Of a stretch of DNA of 45,068 nt, positions 1 through 13,100 are shown one piece after another. Source of the DNA: Saccoglossus kowalevskii (lineage: Eukaryota > Hemichordata > Enteropneusta > Harrimaniidae); the NCBI RefSeq assembly GCF_000003605.2, contig NW_003139817.1, positions 602,894 through 647,961 of the forward strand, written 5' to 3'. Made by a program: the position numbers and the translations under genes. Every line of letters starts with the position of its first letter. Positions within the stretch are counted from its first letter, which is position 1. The notes below the pieces were generated by a model that saw nothing but the letters and a program-made list of their open reading frames with translations, did not search any database and was not told the origin of the DNA.

Positions 1-366
1 AGGTTTGCAAATGTGTATCAGACTGTGCAATCTCTCCATGAGTTGGTTTTGAAACCCAGTATGGGATTCTGAGATACATTACCAAGGATATTATTACAAG
101 ATAAATCATTTGCTTCATTGAACACATACAACAATGCATATTTCCACTGAGATCAGTGACCTTTGATGTGTATCACCAGTGATCAGTCAAGTAGAAACAG
201 TCAAAATATTTTATCAGATTTTCTCAATTTTTGCATGATATTTTCATACAGGACATCTGTTGTTCAAACTCAGGGAAGACTTTATACTGATGAATAAGGT
301 GACCAAGTTTGATAAAGTTTGGAATAGAATTAGTAAAGTTATTATGCACACAATAACAATTATTAA

Positions 367-405
367 CGACGACGACAACGACAACGACGACGACGACGAC
401 GACAA
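367..405. repeat. (GAC)n microsatellite
   Basis: Interrupted GAC/AAC triplets, with an uninterrupted GAC run near 387-402. It creates poly-Asp and poly-Val frames on the two strands that are not genes. Confidence 0.9.
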
Positions 406-3400
406 CGCCGGACAAAATGTTTCCCTTAATATACCTTTCCCTTCCATCTTTGATGGTACGGGCAAGGTAAAAATTAATATTGCCAAGCCAATTTTAACAC
501 TTTTCAAAAGAATTATGAGCGAGTTATTAATAGATTTGAAGAATTTTGGTCCATTCTCATATGATTGATTTCTCATCATGGTGCAAACTTCGTAACACTA
601 ACATGAAATCCCATTAAATAATTCACTCCTTCGTACGTGGGAATAATGTCACATTGTTAAAATTAACGTGATAATATACTTGAAAACATTCACTCTCACT
701 AAGTGGAAATGACGCTATGCTACGTCGGTGCTATGAAGTTTATATAAGAAAAAGGGCACGTGAGAATTTTTACTGCTAGCATAAAATAATCAGGTAAAAA
801 AAATAAAAACACCTCCGACAAGAGATCGAGTAAATTTTGCAATATTTCACTATTACGAGATCGAAAACCTATCCATTTTCGGCAATTTTTAAGTATGACT
901 GTCAGAGCACTGATTATATGCCAAATTTATAATGCGTCCGAACGGGAACTAATAATAACACGTAAATATATCAATGTTATTCTCAATAGTACCGGAAGAG
1001 AGTTATGGCAAATCAAATAGCTGATGATCATTCATTTCTCACTTATTGCTTCGAATTTACTTATTAAAATGCGCTAGAAAAGTATGTGCATAATTTGAAA
1101 ACGTTAACATATGCATATAACAGTAGATTTGTTTAAATGAAACTTTGTACATTGAATTGCTAATCATTGGAATTTGGTTGCCCACATTACATGACCGGAT
1201 TACCGGCCGTTGAAGGGATCATGATGCATTATCATAAAAGTAAATACTCAAATATTCAGATATTTATAAAGCAGTGAAATTTGTGACCAAAGCAAAGCAA
1301 GTCACTGACAGAAGAAGCTGGGGTACAATTTTTTTCAATGTGAGCAACAATTTAGATTACATCTGCATCTTTTAAAGCACATGACACAAATCTTTCAAAC
1401 CAGCAAGTTGAAAATTCATTAAATTAGAGAATTCAAGTTATCACGAAATCAAATTTGATAGACGTCCATCTAGTTTTATCTACATATAAAATATAAAAGC
1501 TGTTTTTAAGAATAAGTGACAAATGATCACTAAAATTGAGAATTGAAGTTAGTGTCATGATTAAAATTGACTAATCTGGAGGTAATGTTTTTAAAGAAAA
1601 AGTCACGGTTGCAAATGAAGGAAATAAAACCAGACATTCCTTACAAGAGCCATTTTATTTAATACATAATATACACATTCATGCTGATAATGAAACAACA
1701 CTGAAAGTTTGATAGAATGTTGATCTTTGTTTGGGCAGAACTTTCACCCAGTATATGAATATTCACACTTTCCAATGCTTCATACTTGACAAGAACCATG
1801 TTTAAAAGAAATAATTCTGAAAAAAGCTATAATACTGTTATCCTGTAGCTGAGATGTTTATTTAAATAAATATGTAACTTTGTCACAGTACAGTTAGACA
1901 AATTTAGCTGGATCAGTTTGAGTTTGGTGTGCAAACATAATACTGGTATAAATGGTGATCATGGTAAAAAAATATTCTAACTAAACAAGATGCCACCACT
2001 TTATTATCCCCTGTAGATGTGCATATGGAAGGCTCACAAAGCAAATATTTACATATTGAATGACTAATCTTTAGAAATTTGCTAAAACCAGTTGCGTTTA
2101 CAAGCAAATTTTCTGGTACATTCAAACAATCGTCAAAATTATACGTCATGTATGGTCATAGATAAAGTTTATTTAGTGTATTAGTGTCTTAGTTACAGCT
2201 GTGAGCAATGGTTATTACATTTGAATGAACTCTGTATAGTGTGCATGATGTCAGTAAAGATGAACTAGAGAACAGAACAATAATAGACCAGTAGAATACA
2301 CACATGCACAGTTCTGATGACAGTGCTGTTTTAAGTCAAATTAACATATTGCCTGCTGAAAGCCTTCAAAAATAGTCGAAATGAATGGGGAAACAACAGA
2401 TGATCTTCACTGTCATCACAATAATCGATGAAATGCCAAATCAGAAATACTGCCAGCTAATTAGTTAACAATACAGCTGTGCACTGGAATGTTCGATTTG
2501 ATTCTGGATCACACTATTCTCAAAAGGAGAAAAGCCATATTGTTGAAGGGACATAATTGTGATGTATTTTTTTGTAAGATTGATACAAAGAATTGTTTAT
2601 ATGCCATACACTTTATTTTTCTATCATGTGTACAGCATAATATTATGTAATGTTGATCAGTAATACATTTGACACCAAATCAAAAAAAATATAAATACGT
2701 TTTTGAAAATTCAATTGCAAAAATATATATTCCTCACGTAAAACCAGCCACTTGCTAAAGTCATGGGGAAACATAGACTACGGTAAGTCAGAAAACACAT
2801 TTATTTGTGACACAGGAGCCGTTAGATGAATCATTATATAGCAAAGACTATGGGGAAACTCATAAATTCATAATTTGCAATTGGTAAAAAAAAAATCAAG
2901 ATACAGGAATGATGACAGCTTCAAAGCGTACCAGTCATTTGTGTTCTCCTGATGTTGTGTAAATTTACAGAGATTGTAAAAAAATCCAAGCCATCCATGA
3001 TGCAACCTAACTCGATAAAAACCTTCTCAATGATGGTATTTGTACATTGTATTTGTTCTTTTCCCTTTGCCTTCAGATTTTCTCCTGAATAAATGTCATG
3101 AGGTCCAACTATGAACCAATTTTTTTCAGAGTAACATTGGTGAACCTTTCCTTCATTCATTATTTCAGTTGACTTCACTTTTACATGCACAAAATTGGAT
3201 AGGAAACTTGGTCCAGCTTGTGCGTACTTTCCACATTACAGCGAACTAACTAGATCACTTCTGACTAAAAACTACTATAGCATCCTATCTAAATTACTGT
3301 CTTAAATCACAGGGTTTATAACACATAATTTGTTATAAAATGAAACAGAAGAAAACAAAATTATAATAAAATCTCAGGTATGAAACTAAAGAATTGAGAG

Positions 3401-3811
3401 TGTACATGTACTTTTTGCAGTAAATATAGGGTGCCTATTGATAATGGTGTGATTAGTTCCATTGCACATCTGTAGGTTAGCCAATTAGCTGGTGAAAAAT
3501 TGTACACATTTTATAACACTTTTCAGAGTGTCATCAGAATTGTGATGAATCTGCAACATTCAAATTGGCTCCACACCAAATTGGAAGTGACATGATATCT
3601 AGTTACCGAATCGATACTTCATGAACTTTTCTCAGTTTACTCTGTTTAGAATTTCTTATATGTTTATAAGAAAGAGTTTAAATTCCGATTTAAAAAAACA
3701 CACTCCTTTCTACAATTACAGTTTTAGTTCAGAATAATCAGTACACACACATAATTCCATTTTGCAAATAAAAATGACAAGTAATGTACACACATAAAAA
3801 AATGGAGGAAT

Positions 3812-3817
3812 TTTATT
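3812..3817 (-). promoter_or_regulatory. Candidate polyadenylation signal of NPRL2
   Basis: Minus-strand AATAAA about 250 bp beyond the NPRL2 stop. Another is at 1654-1659, so the 3' UTR could be either short or about 2.4 kb. Confidence 0.35.
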
Positions 3818-4063
3818 TCAAAAAAAGCCTTGCCCAGAGTTAATGAATACTATCTTTGTCTCCATTCAATATGCAATTCCCTGTACTTAGTACACTAGTA
3901 GCAAAACTTAAACTTGGTGAATTCAGTCTGTAATAACTGAAAATGTATACTGGTAGTTATCATCTACATGTATTTAATATGGTAGTAACTGAGAAGAAGT
4001 ATATAAAGAATGACAGACTGAGGTCCTGTGCAGCTTATAAGCAAACACGACAATAACAAAACA

Positions 4064-4178
4064 TTATTTCCAGCATATAACAATGTGAGGATCGTTTTCA
4101 ATTTTCTCCTCTAATTCTTGATGACTCATACCTTCCTTGCAGCATATTTCATCGTAATTATTATATCCCTGCAATAAC
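4064..4178 (-). CDS. NPRL2: NPRL2 coding exon 11 and stop
   Basis: Residues 356-393, [20 protein letters not shown] to ICWK, then TAA at 4066-4064. The acceptor is TTTGCAG. The end matches the human C terminus closely, so the gene is complete. Confidence 0.96.
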
Positions 4179-7100
4179 CTGCAAAGTAAATAATCTTACA
4201 TTAATATACATAAAACTAACTACCAGTAACTACACTTCTAAAGCCCAGAAAAAAATTAAAGAGTTTCTAGTCAATTTGTGACAATACATTTTCAAATGAT
4301 GCACAAATGACTAACAGTAGCAAAAACCTGGATTAATAATATGCAATAATAATGAATGTAGGTAATTTCAGGCAATAGTTCACTTTTACCCAGCAATATG
4401 GATTGGTTGAACACTAGACACTGAAAGAACAGTTTAGAAATGTCTATGGTATAAGGTGAATATCGGTAAGCCATGCTATCTCTTGCAGTTGCAGGTCAGT
4501 TATATTTCATATATCAAGAGTATTGGAAATATGCAATAGTTCTAATACTGAGATAAAGGTAAAATAAGATTTATTTCTTACTTGTTAAGACTTTTTAAAT
4601 TGTCAGAGTGATAACCACTAGGTGTACTTGGTAATCGGATTGGATACTTTTGAAGACGTCTTATCAAACCTTTCATGACACCAAACTGAATAAGCTTTCT
4701 AATGCATATATTAAAAGAAAAGTCATATGCACATATTTGCAAACACATTTTTGTCTCAAAGTATTTATGTGACTCAAATTAAAATATGATATAAAATATA
4801 ATAAGTATACTAACCTATGATCAACATTTAAAGAGTGTGGATTATGTCTGGCACAGAAATCTTTCACTGTTATGCCGGGTGCTAAACCACAATATAATTT
4901 GAAGACTTCACTGAATCTTGGAATTTCATGACCTCAATACAAATAAGAACAGAAAATTATTAAAACAATATGCAATAATTGCATTAAATACCAAATGATG
5001 GCTCAAACCAGCCAATCAGATAGGATATAGAATATCAAAATGGTTACAAAAGGGTCAAACCAGCCAATCAGATAGGATATAGCATACCATAATGGTAACA
5101 GGTGGTTCAAACCAGCCAATCAGATAGGATATAGAATATCAAAATGGTTACAAAAGGGTCAAACTAGCAAATCAGATAGGATAAAGCATACCATAATGGT
5201 AACAGGTGGTTCGAACCAGCCAATCAAATAGGATATAGAATATCAAAATGGTTACAAAAGGGTCAAACCAGCCAATCAGATAGGATAAAGCATACCATAA
5301 TGGTAACAGGTAGTTCGAACCAGCCAATCAAATATGATATAGAATATCAAAATGGTTACAAAAGGGTCAAACCAGCCAATCAGATATGATATAGCATACC
5401 ATAATGGTAACAGGTGGTTCGAACCAGCCAATCAGATGGGATATAGAATATCAAAATGAAATTGTCTTGTGAATGTCCAAGAAACCTTTGCAGACACGTT
5501 AACAAATAGCAATTATTTGATCTTATACAAAATGGCCAAAACAAACTTGATCAAATCATAAAATATCACATCCTATGGCAATTCCTAGTAGTAGAGTACA
5601 AACTTTCAACTGCAACAAGCAATATATTAGAGAGGAATCAGCATAGAAATAAATAAATAAAAACAAAATGACCACCAATTGGCCATCTTTGTTTGAATCT
5701 TGAAAACATTTGATGTACAACTGTACAAAGTTTGAATATAATTGCCCTGTTCATCTCTGAGAAACTGTTCTGAACACTATTTTAACACATTTAACTATCA
5801 GAATTTAACAAATCTATATGCATATGTAAGTCATTATACCCATATTAGGTCTTTGTGTTAAGTTTCAATGTGATCCATCAAAAAATGCCCGAGAATTGCC
5901 TCTGGACAAATGCACAGATGGATGAACAGACAGACGAAACCCAAATTAACAGTCCCCAATTTTATAATTCATAATTAGAACAATTGGAACAAATTAGTGT
6001 ACAATGTCATTGTTAGTTCCCAGGATACAATGTGGTTTATTTAGATTTCAACAACAATGAAGACACATATCAGTTGATAAAATACAGCTGGAATGCTAAT
6101 ATAAGGACCACATCAAGACAAAATGATTTATTCAGTCTACATACCTGGTTTTGCCACATATCTAATACACTGATGTTTAAGTGTTGTGTCATTCATCAAT
6201 TTGTTAATATCAGGTGTAGGAATGTACACATTAGAAAACTACAATAGAAAACAATAATCAAAATATGCTTAGCTAGAACTCCTGTGGGCTGAGAGTATTG
6301 GAGACATATTAAAAATTAATTAAAAATTTGAGATTAGCCTTCCAAACAAGAAGCTTGAAAACTAATTTTTGTCTGCTATTTGAGATGCACAACATGGAAA
6401 CAATGTAATACACAGTATTGAAGTTTGTAATACATTTTTTATTATTATTCATTCCAGAACACCTCTAACTAGTTCAATTTAAATCTGATTTTTTGCGATA
6501 TCAGAAATTGGCTAATAATAATTAGATAATCAATATGCACAGTTTTGAATATTAAACCAATCATGTCTGTGGATTACCACAGAGCGTTTATGTACCAAAT
6601 TTCAATGAAATATGATGATTATTATTATGCATATTATGCCAATTAGTATGCTTGAATTTTAATTCAAAACTAATCAGGTCTTCGCCATTGTTCTCATGCA
6701 CTTGTATCCTATTGAAATGCAATAATTGATTTTTGACAAATAAGTGTAAAATTAGTTAATTATGCAAATTAGGTAATTGATATGCATGAATTTCAACCCC
6801 CAAACTAATCATTGTCCTGGGGCACATATGTACCAAATTTCATTAGTATGTGATGAACAAATCGTTGTTAAGCAGAAAAGTGAATTATTATGCAACTTAG
6901 GTAATTATTAAGAATTTACTTAAACCCCAAATTATAATTAGGTCTTAGTGTATTTACAAACCAAGATTGAAATAAATAAGATGATTTTGTCCTTGAGATA
7001 TTGATGGAAAACCTGACTAATATAAGGTTATTACGAAGATACCTTAAATTATACACAAAGACAGTACAGCGGCAGTATAGACCAACGCGCAGCGGAGGTC

Positions 7101-10100
7101 GATGCGACAGTGTACTGTCTGAGTGCATACTTTGAGGTATCTCCGTGATAACCTTATTATTATACATCTTTTCCTTCCAAGGATACATCATGGGAATGCC
7201 GAAATTCAAAAAGTTTAGAACAGAATCAGCGAACTTCTTTGTATGGAGTCCGGTCAAATCCTGGTAGCAGCCATGTTTGTTTTTATTATTAGAAGACGCT
7301 TACGCGCGTAATTATTCCATATTTGGAATTCGCATTTCCTAATATGGTAGTATGAAAATACCCCGTAAAATACCGCAAAATTACGGCACGCTGTAACTTA
7401 TGGCGTTACGGTGACAGATGTATAATAATGTAATTTATTATGAAAATTAGGTAATTAATATGCTCAGATTTTAACATAATTAATGATGTGTGTGCAATGT
7501 CACAAAGCATCTATGTAACATGTTTCACTGAAATGCGATTAGAGCTTGAGATATTGGTGGAAATCATTTACAGATTTTAACCCGAAACAGATAAGGTATG
7601 TGCATTGTCCTAACACATCTATGTACCAATTTTCATTAAAATGTGATATTAGTAATTGGATATTGGTAGAAAAGCTAAAAATTTACTATTTATTAAGCAA
7701 ATTAGGTATTTAGTAGGCGCAGATTTTAGCCTAAAACTGATCAGGTTTGTGTATTGTCCTAGAACATTTCATTGAAATGGGATGATTAGTACTTGAGATA
7801 TCAGTGGAAAAGTTGACAATTGGTTAATGCAAATTGGGTATGCATAAGAAACATTATGTCTTATTTTTTGCACCAAAGTCCACCATTTACACCAACTCCC
7901 TGTTCTAATATGGTGATCTAGCTCAATATTATACAGATTAAAAAATCCAAAAACTGACAAACAAATACACCTGATGACTTTTTATCAGAACAGATAAATA
8001 TTCATCACCCTCAATCTGATTAAAATCTGATGTAGTGTACAGGCTTTAATTATTTTGGCTATGAACTTATTTTTATTTGATTTTTTATTATTTATTAATG
8101 TTATTAATGCCTTTTTATTTTATTATTTTACTTTGATTTTGATTTTGTGATTTTTTTAATTCCGCCCTTGTTGGCTTTCGCAATTACCAAAACTTCAAAA
8201 AATAAATACTAGATCAAAATAAAATAAAATAAAATAAATATACAAAAAAAAAGAAGCCAAAACTAGGATCTTATTTTAATCAGATTGAATCACTCTATAA
8301 ACATACAAACACAAAATATGATAATAATGGTTCCAACAAATACTTACTTGAAATATTGGCACCAAAGTTATTATCCCAAGATACCTAAACAAATATAAAC
8401 AAGTTAACAAGTCAATGAATAAACATTCAAGAATGCACATTTTATTTTAGCCCAAACAACTGAGTATTTAAGATAGAAAAACTGTGGTTGACCAACTAGT
8501 ACGTTTCCCAGTCACTGAATTGGGCCAAAAAAAAAAAAACTCAAGTCGGAAAATTGAAAAATTCTGTCAGTCGGCCGGATTGAAAAAGAAAAACGCGACC
8601 CGATATTTCATATTTTTCGGTCGGTCGTTGAGAGCAAAACAAAACAAAACAATTTTTTTTTTTAGCCTTACTAGTAACCTGAACAATAACCTGTGTTTTG
8701 TAGCTGTAGTTAGAGATATGGCCTTGCAACAGCATTTGTGAAAGCAAAATTGTTTCCAGTTGGTCATTTATGAGGCCGATTGAAAAAAAAACTGACATGC
8801 TTCAAAGAACCCATGATCAATATAGATATATCAAGTTTTAACAAGTATGTCCATGCACAGCCAGTTCTGGAATAGCAGAAATGCTTGATATTGATGGATT
8901 TGTAGCACTAAAATGGCCACCATTTGGCCATCTTGGATTGGATCATGGAACAAATGCATATGTACATGTATTATATATAATGGTTGATGAATATGTGAAT
9001 TACAGAGGTTTCTCCATCCTCTTTGTACCAGGCAAAGTGTTTGATATACCGGTAATCCTCTTGAACAGGATTCAAGACCCACTATGAAGGAAACTGCTGA
9101 AAAAAACAGGAAAGGTGATGATTGTTTGGCTATGTATGCTGTATGGGACCAGAGAGGCTACATAGGGTGCTGATGGATTGAAACCCGGAGGAAGTAGGCG
9201 GCATGCAGAAGAAAGAGAGGCACCCCACAAGATGGAATGAGGCAGTTGAGAGGGATGCAAAATTGGTTGATTCATAAGAGACATCCGTTCCTTTGGCCAT
9301 CGCCTTAGTTACGAGAAGAAGAGGAAGGCATGTTTGATATATAGGTGCATTCACAGAGGTGAAACCTCTTTTACAGCCTATGAAATGAGGATGAATTATG
9401 TTAAATGTTAATCAAACCATGGGATAATTTCTATTATACACATTCATACATCTAATATCATACTTCACACAAAGGGGATAATAAATTATCCAAACAAAAC
9501 CATGCAGGGGGAATAAAATTACTATTACATTCCTAAGGTAACATACAAAATGGCGAGAATCAGAATAAATTCTGTAATGAAAAAGATACTCACAGTAAAT
9601 TCTGCATACACATACGTGCTAAGTGTAAGTCTACGTCAGCTTCTGCTGCAATAAGTTGAACATGATTAAAACCATCTATATAAGGGAGAAGCTGAAATAA
9701 AAACAAATTATATCTATATGATAATATCAGTAAAGTTCACATCAGTAAATTAACAAATCATGCAACACAAAATCTTTGATAACTACATTCATGCTGTCTA
9801 TGAAAATTTCATTATGAAATTCATGATGATTGTATTATTTCACCATCCATTTTTTGCTTACATTTACCCTGGTAAGCTGTTTTCTAACAAAAAATAGGAA
9901 TGTCAAAGTAACGTATTCCATCCTGTAACAAGTAAATAAATAGATATGCAACTGTAGTGATATTCAATGAATATCTTGATTAATTCCAAAATTGCAGAAA
10001 AAATGCATTTTGAGAAATCTGTTTTGTCTCTGGTTCTTTTTTTCTAGGGTCATTGTGTAATCACCAAGTATATATTGCATTTTTTAGTCTTCTTGAATAA

Positions 10101-13100
10101 GGCTATAACCTGGTTCATTATTGTTCCCACACATCAACATGCATGAATGGTGTTTTCTAATGCTACAAGTCAAATACACGACTCGGTTAGCCTTGCTCAA
10201 CTGGTTCGTAACCAGTCTTGGGGTTGGTTATTGACAAAATGCTGAACAGGCCACGCCTCCAACTTCAACCTGGTATTTTTTTTAGATTTTATTTTTCATT
10301 CTTTTCGTCTGTTTTTTCGAGTTAAAAAAATGTGAGCTGGCTGGAGCCTTCATCCCTTGTCTATTTCTTACACTAGATACCAGCCGATAACACCCCCCCC
10401 CCCCCCGCACGCTCATAGGGAGTGCGTACAGTTGATCATAGTTCCTGGGCTCCCTGTGGTTTATTTTGAAAGTATCTATGACATTGATCCATCACATATC
10501 CATACTTACTTGTTGAGTTGTAAGATCCCACTGACTGATGTTAAATGAATGTTTATCCACTAAAAACATAGGCACATGATGGCCAAGTACTGCTGGAGGG
10601 TCAATTGCTGTGGAAACTGTCTTCAAATGTATGGTATTTGACTCATCTGTATATGAGAAATACATACATGTAAAATGTTTTACACATACATCTATTTTTA
10701 TTATCACTGGTCTATGTACTTCCAAGCATATTACAGTATACTTGCAAATCACCACTGGCTGGACATTCAACATTCCATTTTGTTTGGAAACATTATTAGG
10801 ATACAAACAAACATACAAAAATACAAATCAATTCTAAACAAATTTAATCCATAAAACTAGACCATATGTAGTTTCAACACAATAACACAACCCTCTATTA
10901 ACTGACGCATACATTTTTTTTGCTTGGCCTTAAGGCTATTACTTACTGACTTGTATGGAACATTTGCCATATGTATTCATTTGTACTAATAGTTTTGATA
11001 GAATATCTGGTAATGCTGATTTGCTGTCTTCATTTGAAATAAATCCATTCTCTAGCTATCAATAGAGAAAACAACAAAGATAAACAGTGTTTTGTGTGAG
11101 GATTTAATTGCTACACTGATCATAATAATGTGTTAACGCCCAAGAAATGACACAGAGACAGGTATTGGAGGAAGAAATCGGGGGGGTATGACCTCACGTG
11201 CGAAAGCGTCTTAGCCGCCTATGTCATGATCTAGGTTTCCAGTGACCAAGATCATGACAATGACAACGTGGTGCTCGAATGAGGCAGCCACCTGTGGGGA
11301 CTCGTGTGCGTAGGCGTCATTGAGGCCTCATCTCCCTTGGCGTTTCGGTCATATTCGACTCGCCTCGGGACAAGGGCGCCGTGTTACCCGAACCGAGCCA
11401 TGACTCCCTGGTGACAAACCCCCCGCAGACTGTATTTATTGTAACGTAAAGGAATAATTAAATACAACTGCAGAGCTGATAAGTTGCAGGGTGGGTGGGA
11501 GGAAAACTTGAGACGATGTGGACTACGCGGAAAGCAGGAGACGAATGAGTGGTGTCAAAGAAAAGGGACGCTAACAATGCAGGCACGTAATTGGTAAATG
11601 AGGATGACATAAGGGATAAAGCCAAGGATAGGCTGAGAATGTGGACATAGCAAGTCAAGGGTCATGACTGATGAATATATGCGTAATGAGGTAAACAAAA
11701 GACAAAGGGTAGAGAAATACCAGAGATAAGGAATCGGGTCTGATTGGTAACAATGACAAGAGAAATGGCTAGTGAAAAGAATGACGAATGCTCATTTCCA
11801 GGCGTTAACACCAATTAAAGACTGCGTATTTAATTGTGACAATAAAAAAACAAGCCATGCATGGCACAGTCCCAGTTAGTTATCAAATTTAAAACATATA
11901 GTTTTGTTTATAGCAATATAGTTGGAACATAAACATAGAGAGATATGGATCCAGAAGCTGATGCTTGATAATGAAGATTTTTAACATTAAAATGATTGAC
12001 ATTCAGTCATCTTGTATCTGATTGTCAAACAAATACTCCATAATTTGCAGATATTGCTCTGGAACATCATTAATTAAAGCAAAATGGCCATCAGTAGCCA
12101 TTTTGAATCAAATAGTCAAATCAATATAACTATGACATGATGCATAATAAATATATAATATTCCACCAGTTTTGTTTTTTTGTTTTTTTTTAATACATGT
12201 AGAAAATGGAATATTGTTGATTTTTAATATTTTTTAATTTTTGTGAATTTAAGTTTAACTTAACATAACACTGTCACTTTTTTCTGTCATTTCTTTATTG
12301 TCTTTTGTTTTGTTTTTTTGTTTTTTTTATATGTAGTCATTTCTAATGTTTCAATTCGTTCCAGCTTCCTTGTTTTTCTTCTTTGTATTTCTTATATTCG
12401 CAAATAAAAAAATTATTATGCACAGAGGTCAATCCAGTTTTCAGATTGCGTATGAACTAAAATAAAGTATTTTACAGTATTCAGTAACAGTAGTTAATAA
12501 AGCTTTACACATTACACGACTTTTTGCAATAAATTACACTCTATATCAGCTCCCAAATGACCTTTCTTTAAGGACATTGTAGAGATACACATTTTTGCAA
12601 TAAATGACACTCTATATCAGCTCCCAAATGACCTTTCTTTAAGGACATTGTAGAGATACACATTTTTGCAATAAATTACACTCTATATCAGCTCCCAAAT
12701 GACCTTTCTTTAAGGACATTGTAGAGATACACATTTTTGCAATAAGCATCCACAACCATAAGACTACTAGATTGAATTATTTTTACCTCCATTGCGATCA
12801 GGTAACTGGCTAGTTTCTTTACAACTGGTTCATATGGTGTAGTATTTGACAATGAATCAAACACAAAACACAAGTTGAAAAGCAAAGCATTTCGTGAATA
12901 TTTAGCATTCTCTATTCCAACAGAACAACCCATTATTTTGTGACCAAGAGCATTTCTGGAAAACAAAACAAATTAAAAATACTACGAGTTCTGAAGTTTT
13001 GTAACATACACAGTTCATCCAATAATTAATGGTTTAGTTGGTTTTCTTGCTGCAGAAAATGAGCATTAACTTTAAATGAATAGACAAACAGGTTTGTTGA

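Larger units (their letters stand above)
1..4063. other. Non-coding region 3' of NPRL2
   Basis: No gene is recognised. It probably includes the NPRL2 3' UTR. A (GAC)n microsatellite lies at 367-405. A minus-strand open stretch of about 105 codons (2921-3235) has protein-like composition but no ATG start and no family I know. The rest is AT-rich without clear structure. Confidence 0.5.
6520..7860. repeat. Degenerate ~130-bp tandem repeat family (NPRL2 intron 7)
   Basis: A recurring order of motifs is visible: AATTAGGTAATT, then AACTAATCAGGT, TGCATTGTCC, a TATGTACCAAATTTCATT-like segment and TTGAGATATTGG. The AATTAGGTAATT-like motif is at about 6767, 6895, 7444, 7699 and 7831, spacings being near 128-132 bp or multiples, apart from an interruption at 7023-7436 by other repeats. 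Related sequence recurs near 23780-23990. Confidence 0.65.

Noticed and set aside
260-568. 102-codon plus-strand frame with a poly-Asp run, and opposite-strand poly-Val/Ser frames
   Set aside because: All are produced by the (GAC)n microsatellite at 367-405; no splice sites or family match.
9080-9340. Purine-rich block resembling an old retrotransposon reading frame
   Set aside because: No frame gave a clear reverse transcriptase or endonuclease motif, unlike the remnant at 14799-15040.
10195-10250. tRNA-like stretch with GGTTCGTAACC
   Set aside because: No complete cloverleaf or acceptor stem could be traced around it.
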